Shown: piece after piece, positions 33,828 through 41,616 of the stretch
How the letters are laid out: each line of letters begins with the position of its first letter
Numbering within the stretch: the first letter of the stretch is position 1
Assembly: GCF_031082405.1 (NCBI RefSeq)
Contig: NZ_JAVHJU010000067.1
Coordinates: 62,001-126,000, forward strand
DNA from: Amycolatopsis sp. A133
GTDB lineage: Bacteria; Actinomycetota; Actinomycetes; Mycobacteriales; Pseudonocardiaceae
Direction: 5' to 3'
DNA: 64,000 nt
Made by a program: the position numbers and the translations under genes
The notes under the pieces: generated by a model
The model's database searches: none
Told to the model about the DNA's origin: nothing
What the model saw: only the letters and a program-made list of their open reading frames with translations

Positions 33828-34391
33828 TCAGTCCAGGCCGAGGTCGTCCTTGCCGAGGACGTACCGGTACTCCAGGCCTTCCTTCTCGATGGCCTCGCGC
33901 GCGCCGGTGTCGCGGTCGACCACCGTCACCACGCCGACGACGTTCGCGCCCGCTTCGCGCAGCGCCTTCACCGCCGTCAGCACGCTGCCGCCGGTCGTGG
34001 ACGTGTCCTCGACGGCCAGCACGCGCTGCCCGCGGACCTCCATGCCCTCGATGCGCCGCTGCATGCCGTGTTCCTTGACCGACTTGCGGACGACGAACGC
34101 GTCCAGCACGACCCCGTCGGTCGCCGCGGAGTGCAGCATCGCCAGCGCGACCGGGTCGGCGCCGAGCGTCAGGCCGCCGGCGGCGACGTAGTCCCAGTCC
34201 GCCGTGAGCTGCCGCAGCAGCTTGCCGATCAGCGGCGCGGCCGCGTGGTGCAGCGTCGCCCGCCGGAGGTCGATGTAGTAGTCGGCTTCCTTACCGGACG
34301 CCAGGGTCACCTTTCCGTGCACCACGGAAAGATCGGTGACCAGCCTGGCCAGTTCGAGTTTCGCCGCTTGATCCAAACCGGGGTTCGCCAC
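33828..34391 (-). CDS. pyrE: Orotate phosphoribosyltransferase
   Basis: The 187-residue enzyme joins orotate to PRPP to give OMP in pyrimidine synthesis. The PRPP-binding motif RVLAVEDTSTTGGS (about residues 122-135), LASGKEADYYIDLRR near the N-terminus, and AGGLTLGADP are all diagnostic. The start is GTG at 34391. It stands between the exporter genes and the sigma factor operon, on the same strand as both but separated by gaps of about 30 and 100 bp. It is not linked to the other pyr genes within the window. Confidence 0.95.
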   Translation of the reverse strand: MANPGLDQAAKLELARLVTDLSVVHGKVTLASGKEADYYIDLRRATLHHAAAPLIGKLLRQLTADWDYVAAGGLTLGADPVALAMLHSAATDGVVLDAFVVRKSVKEHGMQRRIEGMEVRGQRVLAVEDTSTTGGSVLTAVKALREAGANVVGVVTVVDRDTGAREAIEKEGLEYRYVLGKDDLGLD

Positions 34392-34418
34392 GGCCGTGAG
34401 TCTTACACACGACCGGGT

Positions 34419-36866
34419 TCACTCACCGATGGATGTGGCATCGACCGCACGCCCGCGCGTCGCGGCCCAGGCCGGCACCAGGATCGCCACGAGCGAGAGC
34501 ACCACGGCGATCGCGAGCACCGCCAGGTAGATCGTCACCGGGCCCGACGGCAGCGGCGACCCGGTCACCACGAGGCAGAACGGCACGATCGCGCCGGCCG
34601 CGACGAGGGTCCCGAGCAGCACCGCGATGGTCGCGATGAGGCCGCCTTCGACGCCGGCCATGCGCAGCACCTGGCCGCGGGTGAAGCCGCTCAGCCGCTG
34701 CACCCCGAACTCGCGGCGCCGCCTCGCGGTGGCCGTCACCAGCGTGTTCACCACGGCGATGACGGTGTACGCGATGATCATCCCGACGAGCAGGTAGTTG
34801 ACCCAGGCCCCGACCTCGTTGCCCTTCGCGTGCGCCGCGATCAGCGTGCCGCGATCGCCGACGAACACCGGCAACCCCGCTGTGGCCTCGCGAAGGCGCG
34901 AAGCCAGCGTTGCCGGGTCGACGCCGGGGGCGGCGCGGACCAGCAGCTGCGGGGCCAGCCCGGCGGTCGTGTGCGGGGCCAGCAGCCCGGCGGGCAGCAC
35001 GAGCTTCTCGAACCCGGGGCGCTGGCTCACGACGGCGGTCACCCGCACGTCCACCGGCGTGCCGTCGCCGAGCCGCAGCGACAGCGTGTCGCCGACGCGG
35101 TGGCCGAGCGTCGAGGGCACCTCGACGGCGTTCCCGGTCAGCTCGCTGACCCCCAGCGCGGGCCGGCCGTCGTCGTTCTGGCCCGAGTCGAACGGCTTCT
35201 CGACGAACACCGTGCTCGTGACGTACTCCGAAGCACTCGCCACCCCGGGGGTGGCGCGCACCCGCCCCAGCACGGACGGGTCGAGCCCGCTCGGGCCGGC
35301 CACAACGGCGTCCGCTTGCAGGTCCTCGGTAAAGGCCTGGTTCGAAACGGCTTCCTGGGTGGTCTGCAGGTAGATGTTGGCGGTCGCGATGCCGACCGCG
35401 AGCATGATCGGGGTGACCGCACCGGCCGCCCGCACCGCGCCGACGCGGGTGTTGCGCAGCGCGACCCGGCCGTTGACGCCGGTGAGCGCCTCCACCGGCC
35501 AGCGCAGCAGCATCGCCATCAGCTTCGTCACGCCGGGGCTGATCGCCGCGAGCCCGAACGCCCACAGCATCACCGCGGGGCCGGCCGTGCTGGCCGCGAC
35601 CGGGCCGGTCATCACCGCGACGGTGACGATGCCGAGCGCCGTCCCGCCCGCGAAGCACAGGATCGCGGTGATCAGCCGGATCGGCGTCAGCCAGCGCCGC
35701 TCCACGGCCGCTTCGGCGAGCGCCTCGGTCGGGCGGACCCGCGAGGCACGCCGTCCCGCCACGAAGGAAGCACCGAAGACGGCGAGCAGCGACGCGCCCG
35801 CGGCGACCACGGCCGGGAGCCAGCCCTGCTCGAACCGCAGCACGTCGGGGACGACGTGGTGGTCGGCGAGCTCGCCGAACAGCCACCTCCCGAGCACCGG
35901 GCCGAGCACCACCGCGGCACCGACCGCGAGCAGCCCGACGACGAGCGCCTCGCCGAGCACCATCCGCCGCAGCTGGCGCGGGGTCGTGCCGACCGCGCGC
36001 AGGAGGGCGAGTTCGCGCTGGCGCTGCTGCGTCGAGAGCGTCAGCGTGCCTGCCACGACGAACACCATGACCAGCGCCGACAGCCCGCCGGACACGGCGG
36101 CCAGCACGATCAGGTTCTCGCCGCTCTTGCCCGTCTCGGGGAACTCGAAGGCACCGCGGTCGACGCCGGTCGCCACGACACCGGCGTCCCCGACGGCCGC
36201 GGTCACGGCGGCGACGTCACCACCGAAGACGCCGATGGTGTCGAAGCGGCCCGGGTGCCCGGACAGCTTTTCCGCGTCCGAAGCAGCGAAGAAGACGGCA
36301 GAGTCCCGCATGGCCTGCGGTGCTTCGGCCAGCCCGGAGACCCGGTACTGGCCGACGCGGCCGTGCGCGGCAACCGGCACGGTGTCCCCGACGGCGAGCC
36401 CGCGGCCGGCGTCGACGACTACCTCGCCCGGCTTCGGCGCGTCGCCCTTCAGCGCGTACGGGGTCAGCACGGCGGAGTTCCAGGCGTGCCCCAGTGCGCT
36501 CGCGGACCCGATCTGCGCGGGAAAGGTGACCTCGCCGACGACGTCCGTGACACCGGGAACCGCGCGCAGCCGGTCGGCCAGCCCCGCGTTCAGCCGGACG
36601 CGCTCGGGCAGGGTCGCGTTCTCGAACTTGTGCTTGTCCTCGGGATCGAGGGTCGCCGGGTCCTCCTCCGGCAGCCGCAGCGTCTGCTGCCCGCCGACGA
36701 CGATCGGGGCCGCGGCCAGCCGCTGCACCGGCGTCTCGGACCGGATGCCGGTCTCCATCAGGCCACCGCAGGCCGAGACGACCAGCGCGCCGAAGAACAC
36801 GGCGACGAACGTCGCCAGGAAGCCGCCTTTGCGCAGGCGGAGGGTTCGCAGTGCGAGCTTGAACAT
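34419..36866 (-). CDS. ABC transporter permease with two FtsX domains
   Basis: The 815-residue permease has an N-terminal membrane segment (GFLATFVAVFFGALVVSACG, about 14-33), a large extracellular domain, a three-helix FtsX block (about 250-390) that begins with SGGLSALVMVFVVAGT, a further membrane segment near residue 430, a second extracellular region and a last FtsX block ending near the C-terminus. This is the MacB/LolC-type mechanotransmission layout of antibiotic- or lipoprotein-exporting systems in Gram-positives. Its ATG shares a base with the stop of the ATPase gene. Confidence 0.9.
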   Translation of the reverse strand: MFKLALRTLRLRKGGFLATFVAVFFGALVVSACGGLMETGIRSETPVQRLAAAPIVVGGQQTLRLPEEDPATLDPEDKHKFENATLPERVRLNAGLADRLRAVPGVTDVVGEVTFPAQIGSASALGHAWNSAVLTPYALKGDAPKPGEVVVDAGRGLAVGDTVPVAAHGRVGQYRVSGLAEAPQAMRDSAVFFAASDAEKLSGHPGRFDTIGVFGGDVAAVTAAVGDAGVVATGVDRGAFEFPETGKSGENLIVLAAVSGGLSALVMVFVVAGTLTLSTQQRQRELALLRAVGTTPRQLRRMVLGEALVVGLLAVGAAVVLGPVLGRWLFGELADHHVVPDVLRFEQGWLPAVVAAGASLLAVFGASFVAGRRASRVRPTEALAEAAVERRWLTPIRLITAILCFAGGTALGIVTVAVMTGPVAASTAGPAVMLWAFGLAAISPGVTKLMAMLLRWPVEALTGVNGRVALRNTRVGAVRAAGAVTPIMLAVGIATANIYLQTTQEAVSNQAFTEDLQADAVVAGPSGLDPSVLGRVRATPGVASASEYVTSTVFVEKPFDSGQNDDGRPALGVSELTGNAVEVPSTLGHRVGDTLSLRLGDGTPVDVRVTAVVSQRPGFEKLVLPAGLLAPHTTAGLAPQLLVRAAPGVDPATLASRLREATAGLPVFVGDRGTLIAAHAKGNEVGAWVNYLLVGMIIAYTVIAVVNTLVTATARRRREFGVQRLSGFTRGQVLRMAGVEGGLIATIAVLLGTLVAAGAIVPFCLVVTGSPLPSGPVTIYLAVLAIAVVLSLVAILVPAWAATRGRAVDATSIGE

Positions 36867-37621
36867 CAGACCGCCACCTGGCCCCAGGCACCCAGGTGCG
36901 TCATCCGCTCGGCGACGGCTTCCGCGGTCGGCCGGGCCAGCCGCCCGGCGATCCGGCCGTCGGCCAGGAACACGACGTCGTCGGCGTAGGACGCGGCGAC
37001 CGGGTCGTGCGTCACCATGATCACCGTCTGGCCCGACGACCGGACGGAGTCGCGCAGCAGGCCGAGCACCTCGGACGCAGTCCGGGTGTCGAGCGCGCCG
37101 GTCGGCTCGTCGGCGAACAGCACGGCGGGGGCGGTGACCAGGGCGCGCGCGATCGCGACGCGCTGCTGCTGGCCCCCGGACAGCTGCCCGGGCAGGTGCT
37201 TGCGGCGCCCGTCGAGCCCGACGTGCGTGAGGATCCGGGCGACGAGCCGCTTGTCCGGGCGCTTGCCGGCCAGCTGCAGGGGCAGCACGACGTTCTGCTC
37301 GACCGTCAGCGCCGGGAGCAGGTTGAACGACTGGAAGACGAAGCCGACGCGGTCGCGCCGCAGCTTCGTCAGGTAGGTCTCGTTCTTGCCGTCGAGGTCC
37401 TGGCCGTCGAGCACGACCCGGCCGGACGTCGGCCGGTCGAGGCCGGCGGCGCAGTGCAGGAACGTGCTCTTGCCCGAGCCGGACGGGCCCATCACCGCGG
37501 TGAACCCACCGCGCGGGAACGCGATCGAGACCCCGTCCAGCGCGACCACGCCGTCGCCGTACTCCTTGCGCACGGCCTCCAGCCGGACCGCGTCGGCTGC
37601 CTCGTGCCACCCAGTTGTCAT
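36866..37621 (-). CDS. ABC transporter ATP-binding protein, MacB/LolD-like
   Basis: The 251-residue ATPase has Walker A GPSGSGKST at about residues 45-53, LSGGQQQRVAIARAL, and Walker B VLFADEPTGALD. The sequence and the FtsX partner immediately downstream define an exporter or lipoprotein-release machine driven from the cytoplasm. Upstream there is an 18-bp-plus dyad (37679-37698) that may be its operator. Confidence 0.93.
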   Translation of the reverse strand: MTTGWHEAADAVRLEAVRKEYGDGVVALDGVSIAFPRGGFTAVMGPSGSGKSTFLHCAAGLDRPTSGRVVLDGQDLDGKNETYLTKLRRDRVGFVFQSFNLLPALTVEQNVVLPLQLAGKRPDKRLVARILTHVGLDGRRKHLPGQLSGGQQQRVAIARALVTAPAVLFADEPTGALDTRTASEVLGLLRDSVRSSGQTVIMVTHDPVAASYADDVVFLADGRIAGRLARPTAEAVAERMTHLGAWGQVAV

Positions 37622-37678
37622 GGGGAAAACGCTATTGAGCCGGCCCCCGATCCACCCTGGTGCGCACGCGCGTCTCCC

Positions 37679-37698
37679 CGGTAGGGCCAGCCCTACCG
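37679..37698. promoter_or_regulatory. Inverted repeat ahead of the FtsX-type exporter
   Basis: CGGTAGGGC-CA-GCCCTACCG has perfect 9-bp arms. It lies about 60 bp before the ATPase start. GTAGGG/CCCTAC dyads like this are often bound by LuxR/NarL-type response regulators next to such exporters, but no two-component genes are near, so the assignment is a guess. It could instead belong to the palindrome cluster downstream of the SDR gene. Confidence 0.4.
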
Positions 37699-37700
37699 CG

Positions 37701-37720
37701 GAGCTTTCACGTGAAAGCTC
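37701..37720. repeat. Dispersed palindrome family A, copy 3
   Basis: A perfect 20-bp palindrome, GAGCTTTCACGTGAAAGCTC, in tandem with copy 4, separated by 7 bp, in the gap between the ABC operon and the SDR gene. Confidence 0.9.
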
Positions 37721-37727
37721 GGGGTCG

Positions 37728-37747
37728 GAGCTTTCACGTGAAAGCTC
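37728..37747. repeat. Dispersed palindrome family A, copy 4
   Basis: The same 20-bp palindrome as copy 3. Its last two bases form part of the stop codon (37746-37748) of the SDR gene on the minus strand, much as copy 1 abuts the stop of the aldo/keto reductase. Confidence 0.9.
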
Positions 37748-38504
37748 AGGTTCGGCCCCGGCCGCCGCTGATGCGGCGCAGCACCGCGCGGGGCAGCAGG
37801 CCGCCGATCGCGACGACGGCCTTGTACTGCAGGCTCGGCACCGAGATCACCTTGCCGCGGCGCAGGTCCGCGAGCGCCTCGCCGACCACCTGTTCGACAC
37901 CCAGCCAGGCGATTTTCGGGCCGGGTTTGCCGATGCCGGCCCGTTCGTGGAACTCCGTCGCCGTGAAACCGGGGCAGAGCGCCATCATCCGCACGCCCTT
38001 CGGCAGCGACACGGCGATGCCTTCGGTGAAGGCCGTGACCCAGTTCTTGCTGGCCGTGTAGGTCGAGCCGCGGCCGCTGAAGAAGCCCGCGACGCTGCTG
38101 ACCTGGATGATTTCGCCGTGGCCGCGCTCGATCATGCCCGGCAGCACGGCCCGGGTGAGCCGCAGGACCGCGGTGACGTTGACGTCGAGCTGGCGCTGCA
38201 GCGCGTCCGGCGGGATGGTCCAGAAGTCGCCGTTCAGCCCGAACCCGGCGTTGTTGACCAGGAGGTCGACCGGCCCGGCGGCGAGCCGCTCCTCGACCAC
38301 CGCTCGTCCGTCCACTTCGGACAGATCCGCCGGGAGCACCTCGACCGCGACGCCGTGCTTTTTGCGCAGCTCAGCGGCGTGTGCCTGCAGGCGCGCGGTG
38401 TCACGGGCGACGAGCACCAAGTCGTATTTCTCGGCGGCGAGCGTGCGCGCGAACTGCGCGCCGATGCCCGCGGTGGCTCCGGTTATGAGAGCGGTGGTGG
38501 TCAT
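37746..38504 (-). CDS. Short-chain dehydrogenase/reductase
   Basis: The 252-residue oxidoreductase has TGATAGIG at residues 7-14, NNAGFG at about 87, the catalytic Ser in VSSVAGF, and Tyr-Lys in YTASKNW, followed by LCPGFTATEFHERAG. It resembles the DltE/YqjQ-type SDRs. The substrate is unknown. The start ATG at 38504 is taken because the protein then begins directly with the first strand of the Rossmann fold. Its stop codon is part of a palindrome copy. Confidence 0.9.
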   Translation of the reverse strand: MTTTALITGATAGIGAQFARTLAAEKYDLVLVARDTARLQAHAAELRKKHGVAVEVLPADLSEVDGRAVVEERLAAGPVDLLVNNAGFGLNGDFWTIPPDALQRQLDVNVTAVLRLTRAVLPGMIERGHGEIIQVSSVAGFFSGRGSTYTASKNWVTAFTEGIAVSLPKGVRMMALCPGFTATEFHERAGIGKPGPKIAWLGVEQVVGEALADLRRGKVISVPSLQYKAVVAIGGLLPRAVLRRISGGRGRT

Positions 38505-38574
38505 GTGGGTGAACCATACCCGCTGGTCAGGGCCGGGCGTGCGAGCCGAATCGACGGGAAGTATCGTCCGGCGC

Positions 38575-39546
38575 ATGGGTAAGCACAGCAGGCGCAAAAG
38601 CGGCTATCTGCCCAAGGTCGCCGCCGGCGCGGCGCCGGTCGCGCTGCTCTTCGCGGCCCCCGCCACGGCCCTGGCGACCCAGACCGACATCACGCTGCCG
38701 CTCGACCGGATCACGCTCCCGGTCGACCACCGGCACGACGGCACGCTCGACCGCGACATTTCGACGGCGACCGAGAACGAGACGTCGGCCGCGTGCGAGG
38801 CCGTGACCGCCACCCGGCACGACTTCGTCGCCAAGGAGTTCGCCGGCGCCCTGCTCATCAACGACGTCACGGAGTCCGCGTCCATCCGCCGCGAGGGCCG
38901 GCAGACCCCGAACACGACTTCGGAGCGCGAGTTCGAATCGGTGACCCGGACCGGTCAGCACGCCCTCCGGCTCGGCACCATCGCGGCGGCCACGGCGAAC
39001 GACCAGCGAATCGGCCAGGGGGCCGGGCGGGACTTGACGCTCTCACCCGGCCTGGCGGGCACCACCGACCGCCGCATCGCCGCCGGAGAAGGCACCAGCC
39101 ACGGAATCTGGCTGGCCGACGGCGTGGACGTGCTGAGCCAGAACGCCGAGCAGGCCGACACGGGCTTCCGCGGCACCATCATGGGAGACCTCCGTGGCGC
39201 GCTGTCGGCCCAGAGGTCATCCGGCCAGGCGATCGACATCGGCCGCCTGGGCGCGCTCGGCATGACGTCCGAGCAGTACGCGAGGGGCCAGTTCGCCGGC
39301 GTCCTCGACCTGGGCCAGAAGCACGAACTGGGCGGCCAGCTGGGCCCGGCGTGGGGCCTGGCGCAGACGAGCCAGTCCATCGGCCCCGCCGGCCCAGCGA
39401 GCTCAATCCGCGGCGACCTGGGCGCAGACCACGTGATCTACGCGGAAGGCGACACGACAACGTCGGTCCGCGGCACGCTGGACCAGCACCGGTCGGCGTC
39501 GGTGGAGGTGCTCGACCAGCCGGTGGTTTCGCTCCCGCCGCGCTGA
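38575..39546 (+). CDS. Secreted protein of unknown function
   Basis: The 323-residue product has a long basic N-terminus (MGKHSRRKSGYLPK) and a hydrophobic signal segment that ends near ALAT (about residue 35). The mature part is rich in Gly, Thr and Asp, with no cysteine pairs apart from a single Cys, and no motif that I recognise. Weak internal similarity around the GQGAGRDLTLSPGLAGTTDRRIAAGEG region suggests beta-rich folding. A role in the envelope is only a guess. Confidence 0.7.
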   Translation: MGKHSRRKSGYLPKVAAGAAPVALLFAAPATALATQTDITLPLDRITLPVDHRHDGTLDRDISTATENETSAACEAVTATRHDFVAKEFAGALLINDVTESASIRREGRQTPNTTSEREFESVTRTGQHALRLGTIAAATANDQRIGQGAGRDLTLSPGLAGTTDRRIAAGEGTSHGIWLADGVDVLSQNAEQADTGFRGTIMGDLRGALSAQRSSGQAIDIGRLGALGMTSEQYARGQFAGVLDLGQKHELGGQLGPAWGLAQTSQSIGPAGPASSIRGDLGADHVIYAEGDTTTSVRGTLDQHRSASVEVLDQPVVSLPPR

Positions 39547-39687
39547 CTGCGGCCCGAATTCCAGAAGCATTTATCCACTGCCCCGCTGATCCACTAACCT
39601 GGTCGGGCAATGCGGCCCGACGGGCACCGAGGAATCTCGTTGCTGCCCCCACCCGCGCATCGATGACGCGTGCCTTGGTGGGGGAGA

Positions 39688-41571
39688 ATGTCGCTGCGCA
39701 ACAGTGCCGGAGAAATGCTCGCCGAACTGCGAGCCGACGGCTTGGACGACCTGATCGCACAACTCGGCGTGGACCACTCCGGCGAGGCCACCGCCGATCG
39801 CTGGACGGACCTGCTGCCGAAGTTCCTCGCCGACCTGGAGACGGCCGGGCTGGGTCATGTCGACGTCATCCTGCACCACCGGTTGCCACACAGCCCGAAA
39901 TACATCGACCTCGTGCTGTCCGGGCTCGACCCGCACACCAAGGAGTCGAGCCACATGCTGGTCAGCCTGGCTTCCGTGGGTGACGCCCAGGCGACCGCCG
40001 ACGAGTTGTTCGTCCGCGACGGTGCTTATGTCCTCCCCCCGGGGAAACAGGTCCGCCAATACCTCGACTACCTCGCCGCGGCAACTCCGGAGCTGGCCAA
40101 ACGACCGCGTTCTCTCCACGGCATGGCTTATGTCGGGGAACAGCCGTCGAACCCGGCTTTCGCCGACCACGAATCGCCCGGATCCACGCGGGTCTTCACC
40201 ACCGCGGCCGGCCCTGAGCTGCACTACCACCTCCGAGCCCGGCTCGACGCTTCGTCCTCGACGGCGGAGACCCGCCGGGCCGGAGACCAGTTCCTCGCCT
40301 TCCGCCAAGAGCGGTCCTTCCTCTTCAAGACCGAAGAGGACAAGGCAGGCAAGGTACACCGGCTTCTGCGCGACAGTTTTGTGCTGCTGGACGAACAGGA
40401 AGTGGCGTACGAACGGGTCAAGACCGCCGTGCACAACGCTCGTGCCGGCGGAAAGCCGACGGCCGTGATCATCATCGGTGGCCCCGGCTCGGGGAAGAGC
40501 GCCGTGGCCCTCAACCTCAAGCGGGACCTCGACGCCGAAGGGTGCCGGGTGGAACACGCCACCGGCTCGAGGTCGTTCACCAGCACGTTGCGCACCTTCA
40601 CCGGAAGCCGCTCGGAGCGCCCGCAAGGCGGGTTCCGCTACTTCAACAACTACGTCGACGCCGCTCCCGCGGAACTCGACGCGTTGATCTGCGACGAAGC
40701 GCATCGAATCCGCGAGAAGAGCCTCACGAGGTTCGCTCCCAAAGAGGTGCGGGACCGGGCCGGACGGCAGATCGACGAACTGCTCGCGGCGGCGAAGGTG
40801 CCCGTTTTCCTCCTCGACGATCAGCAACGGGTCCGCCCGGACGAGCTCGGCTCACGCGACGCGATCGCGGCCGCGGCTCGGGCGAAGGGCTTCGCGGTCG
40901 AAGTCATCAGGCTCGCCGGACAGTTCCGGTGCGGCGGATCGGATGCGTTCGACGCCTGGGTCGCGCGGCTGGTCGGGCTGAGCCCCTTGCCTCCGGTGAA
41001 GTGGAGCAGCATCGCCGGCCCCGACGACGAATTCGTCGTCGTCGACGCGCCGGACCCGGCCCGGATGGAGGCGTGGTTGCTCGAGCAGCAGCGGCAGCAC
41101 GACGGCACCACCGCGCGGATCGCCGCCGGGTTCTGCTGGCCGTGGAGCGACCCGGCGGGTGCCAAGGCGGACCGCCACTTGGTGGACGACGTGACGATCG
41201 ACGGCTGGAAACGTCCGTGGAACGCCAAGCCCGACGGCAAGGTCTCCCTGCCGCGGGGGATACCCGCCTCCCACTACTGGGCGACCGACCCTCGGGGCTT
41301 CGGCCAGGTCGGCTGCATCTACACCGCGCAGGGGTTCGAATACGACTGGGCGGGCGTGATCTTCGGGCCGGACTTCGTCCGGCGGGGTGACGAGTGGGTC
41401 GCCGACAAGAAGGGGTCCGCGGACACCACGGTCCGGAAGGCTCCCGACGAGCAGTTCCGCGTCCTGACGGCGCAGGCCTACAAGGTGCTGCTGACCCGGG
41501 GAATGCGCGGCGCCTGCGTATTTTCCGTGGATCCGGAAACACAGCGCTTCCTGGAAGAGATGACTGCATAG
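39688..41571 (+). CDS. DUF2075 (Schlafen-group-3-like) helicase/ATPase of a defence cassette
   Basis: The 627-residue product has a P-loop helicase core of the DUF2075 family: Walker A GGPGSGKS at residues 264-271, the DEAH box at 336-339, FLLDDQQRV (motif III-like) at about 370, RLAGQFRCGGSDAFDAW (motif IV), GCIYTAQGFEYDWAGVIFG and LLTRGMRGACVF (motif VI). The N-terminal 200 residues resemble the restriction-nuclease-like domain of related proteins, but the usual Glu-x-Lys appears replaced (VSLAS at about 92-96). The ATG at 39688 follows a G-rich stretch; GTG 39670 is an alternative. It precedes mcrB by 45 bp, which suggests a common operon. Confidence 0.85.
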   Translation: MSLRNSAGEMLAELRADGLDDLIAQLGVDHSGEATADRWTDLLPKFLADLETAGLGHVDVILHHRLPHSPKYIDLVLSGLDPHTKESSHMLVSLASVGDAQATADELFVRDGAYVLPPGKQVRQYLDYLAAATPELAKRPRSLHGMAYVGEQPSNPAFADHESPGSTRVFTTAAGPELHYHLRARLDASSSTAETRRAGDQFLAFRQERSFLFKTEEDKAGKVHRLLRDSFVLLDEQEVAYERVKTAVHNARAGGKPTAVIIIGGPGSGKSAVALNLKRDLDAEGCRVEHATGSRSFTSTLRTFTGSRSERPQGGFRYFNNYVDAAPAELDALICDEAHRIREKSLTRFAPKEVRDRAGRQIDELLAAAKVPVFLLDDQQRVRPDELGSRDAIAAAARAKGFAVEVIRLAGQFRCGGSDAFDAWVARLVGLSPLPPVKWSSIAGPDDEFVVVDAPDPARMEAWLLEQQRQHDGTTARIAAGFCWPWSDPAGAKADRHLVDDVTIDGWKRPWNAKPDGKVSLPRGIPASHYWATDPRGFGQVGCIYTAQGFEYDWAGVIFGPDFVRRGDEWVADKKGSADTTVRKAPDEQFRVLTAQAYKVLLTRGMRGACVFSVDPETQRFLEEMTA

Positions 41572-41616
41572 AGCCCGCGGTCAGAGGGTTCCCGGCTCCG
41601 CAACGCGAGGAGACAC

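Noticed and set aside
34068..37020. Long open frames opposite the FtsX permease
   Set aside because: Low-complexity translations without any motif, shadowing a well-defined permease gene.
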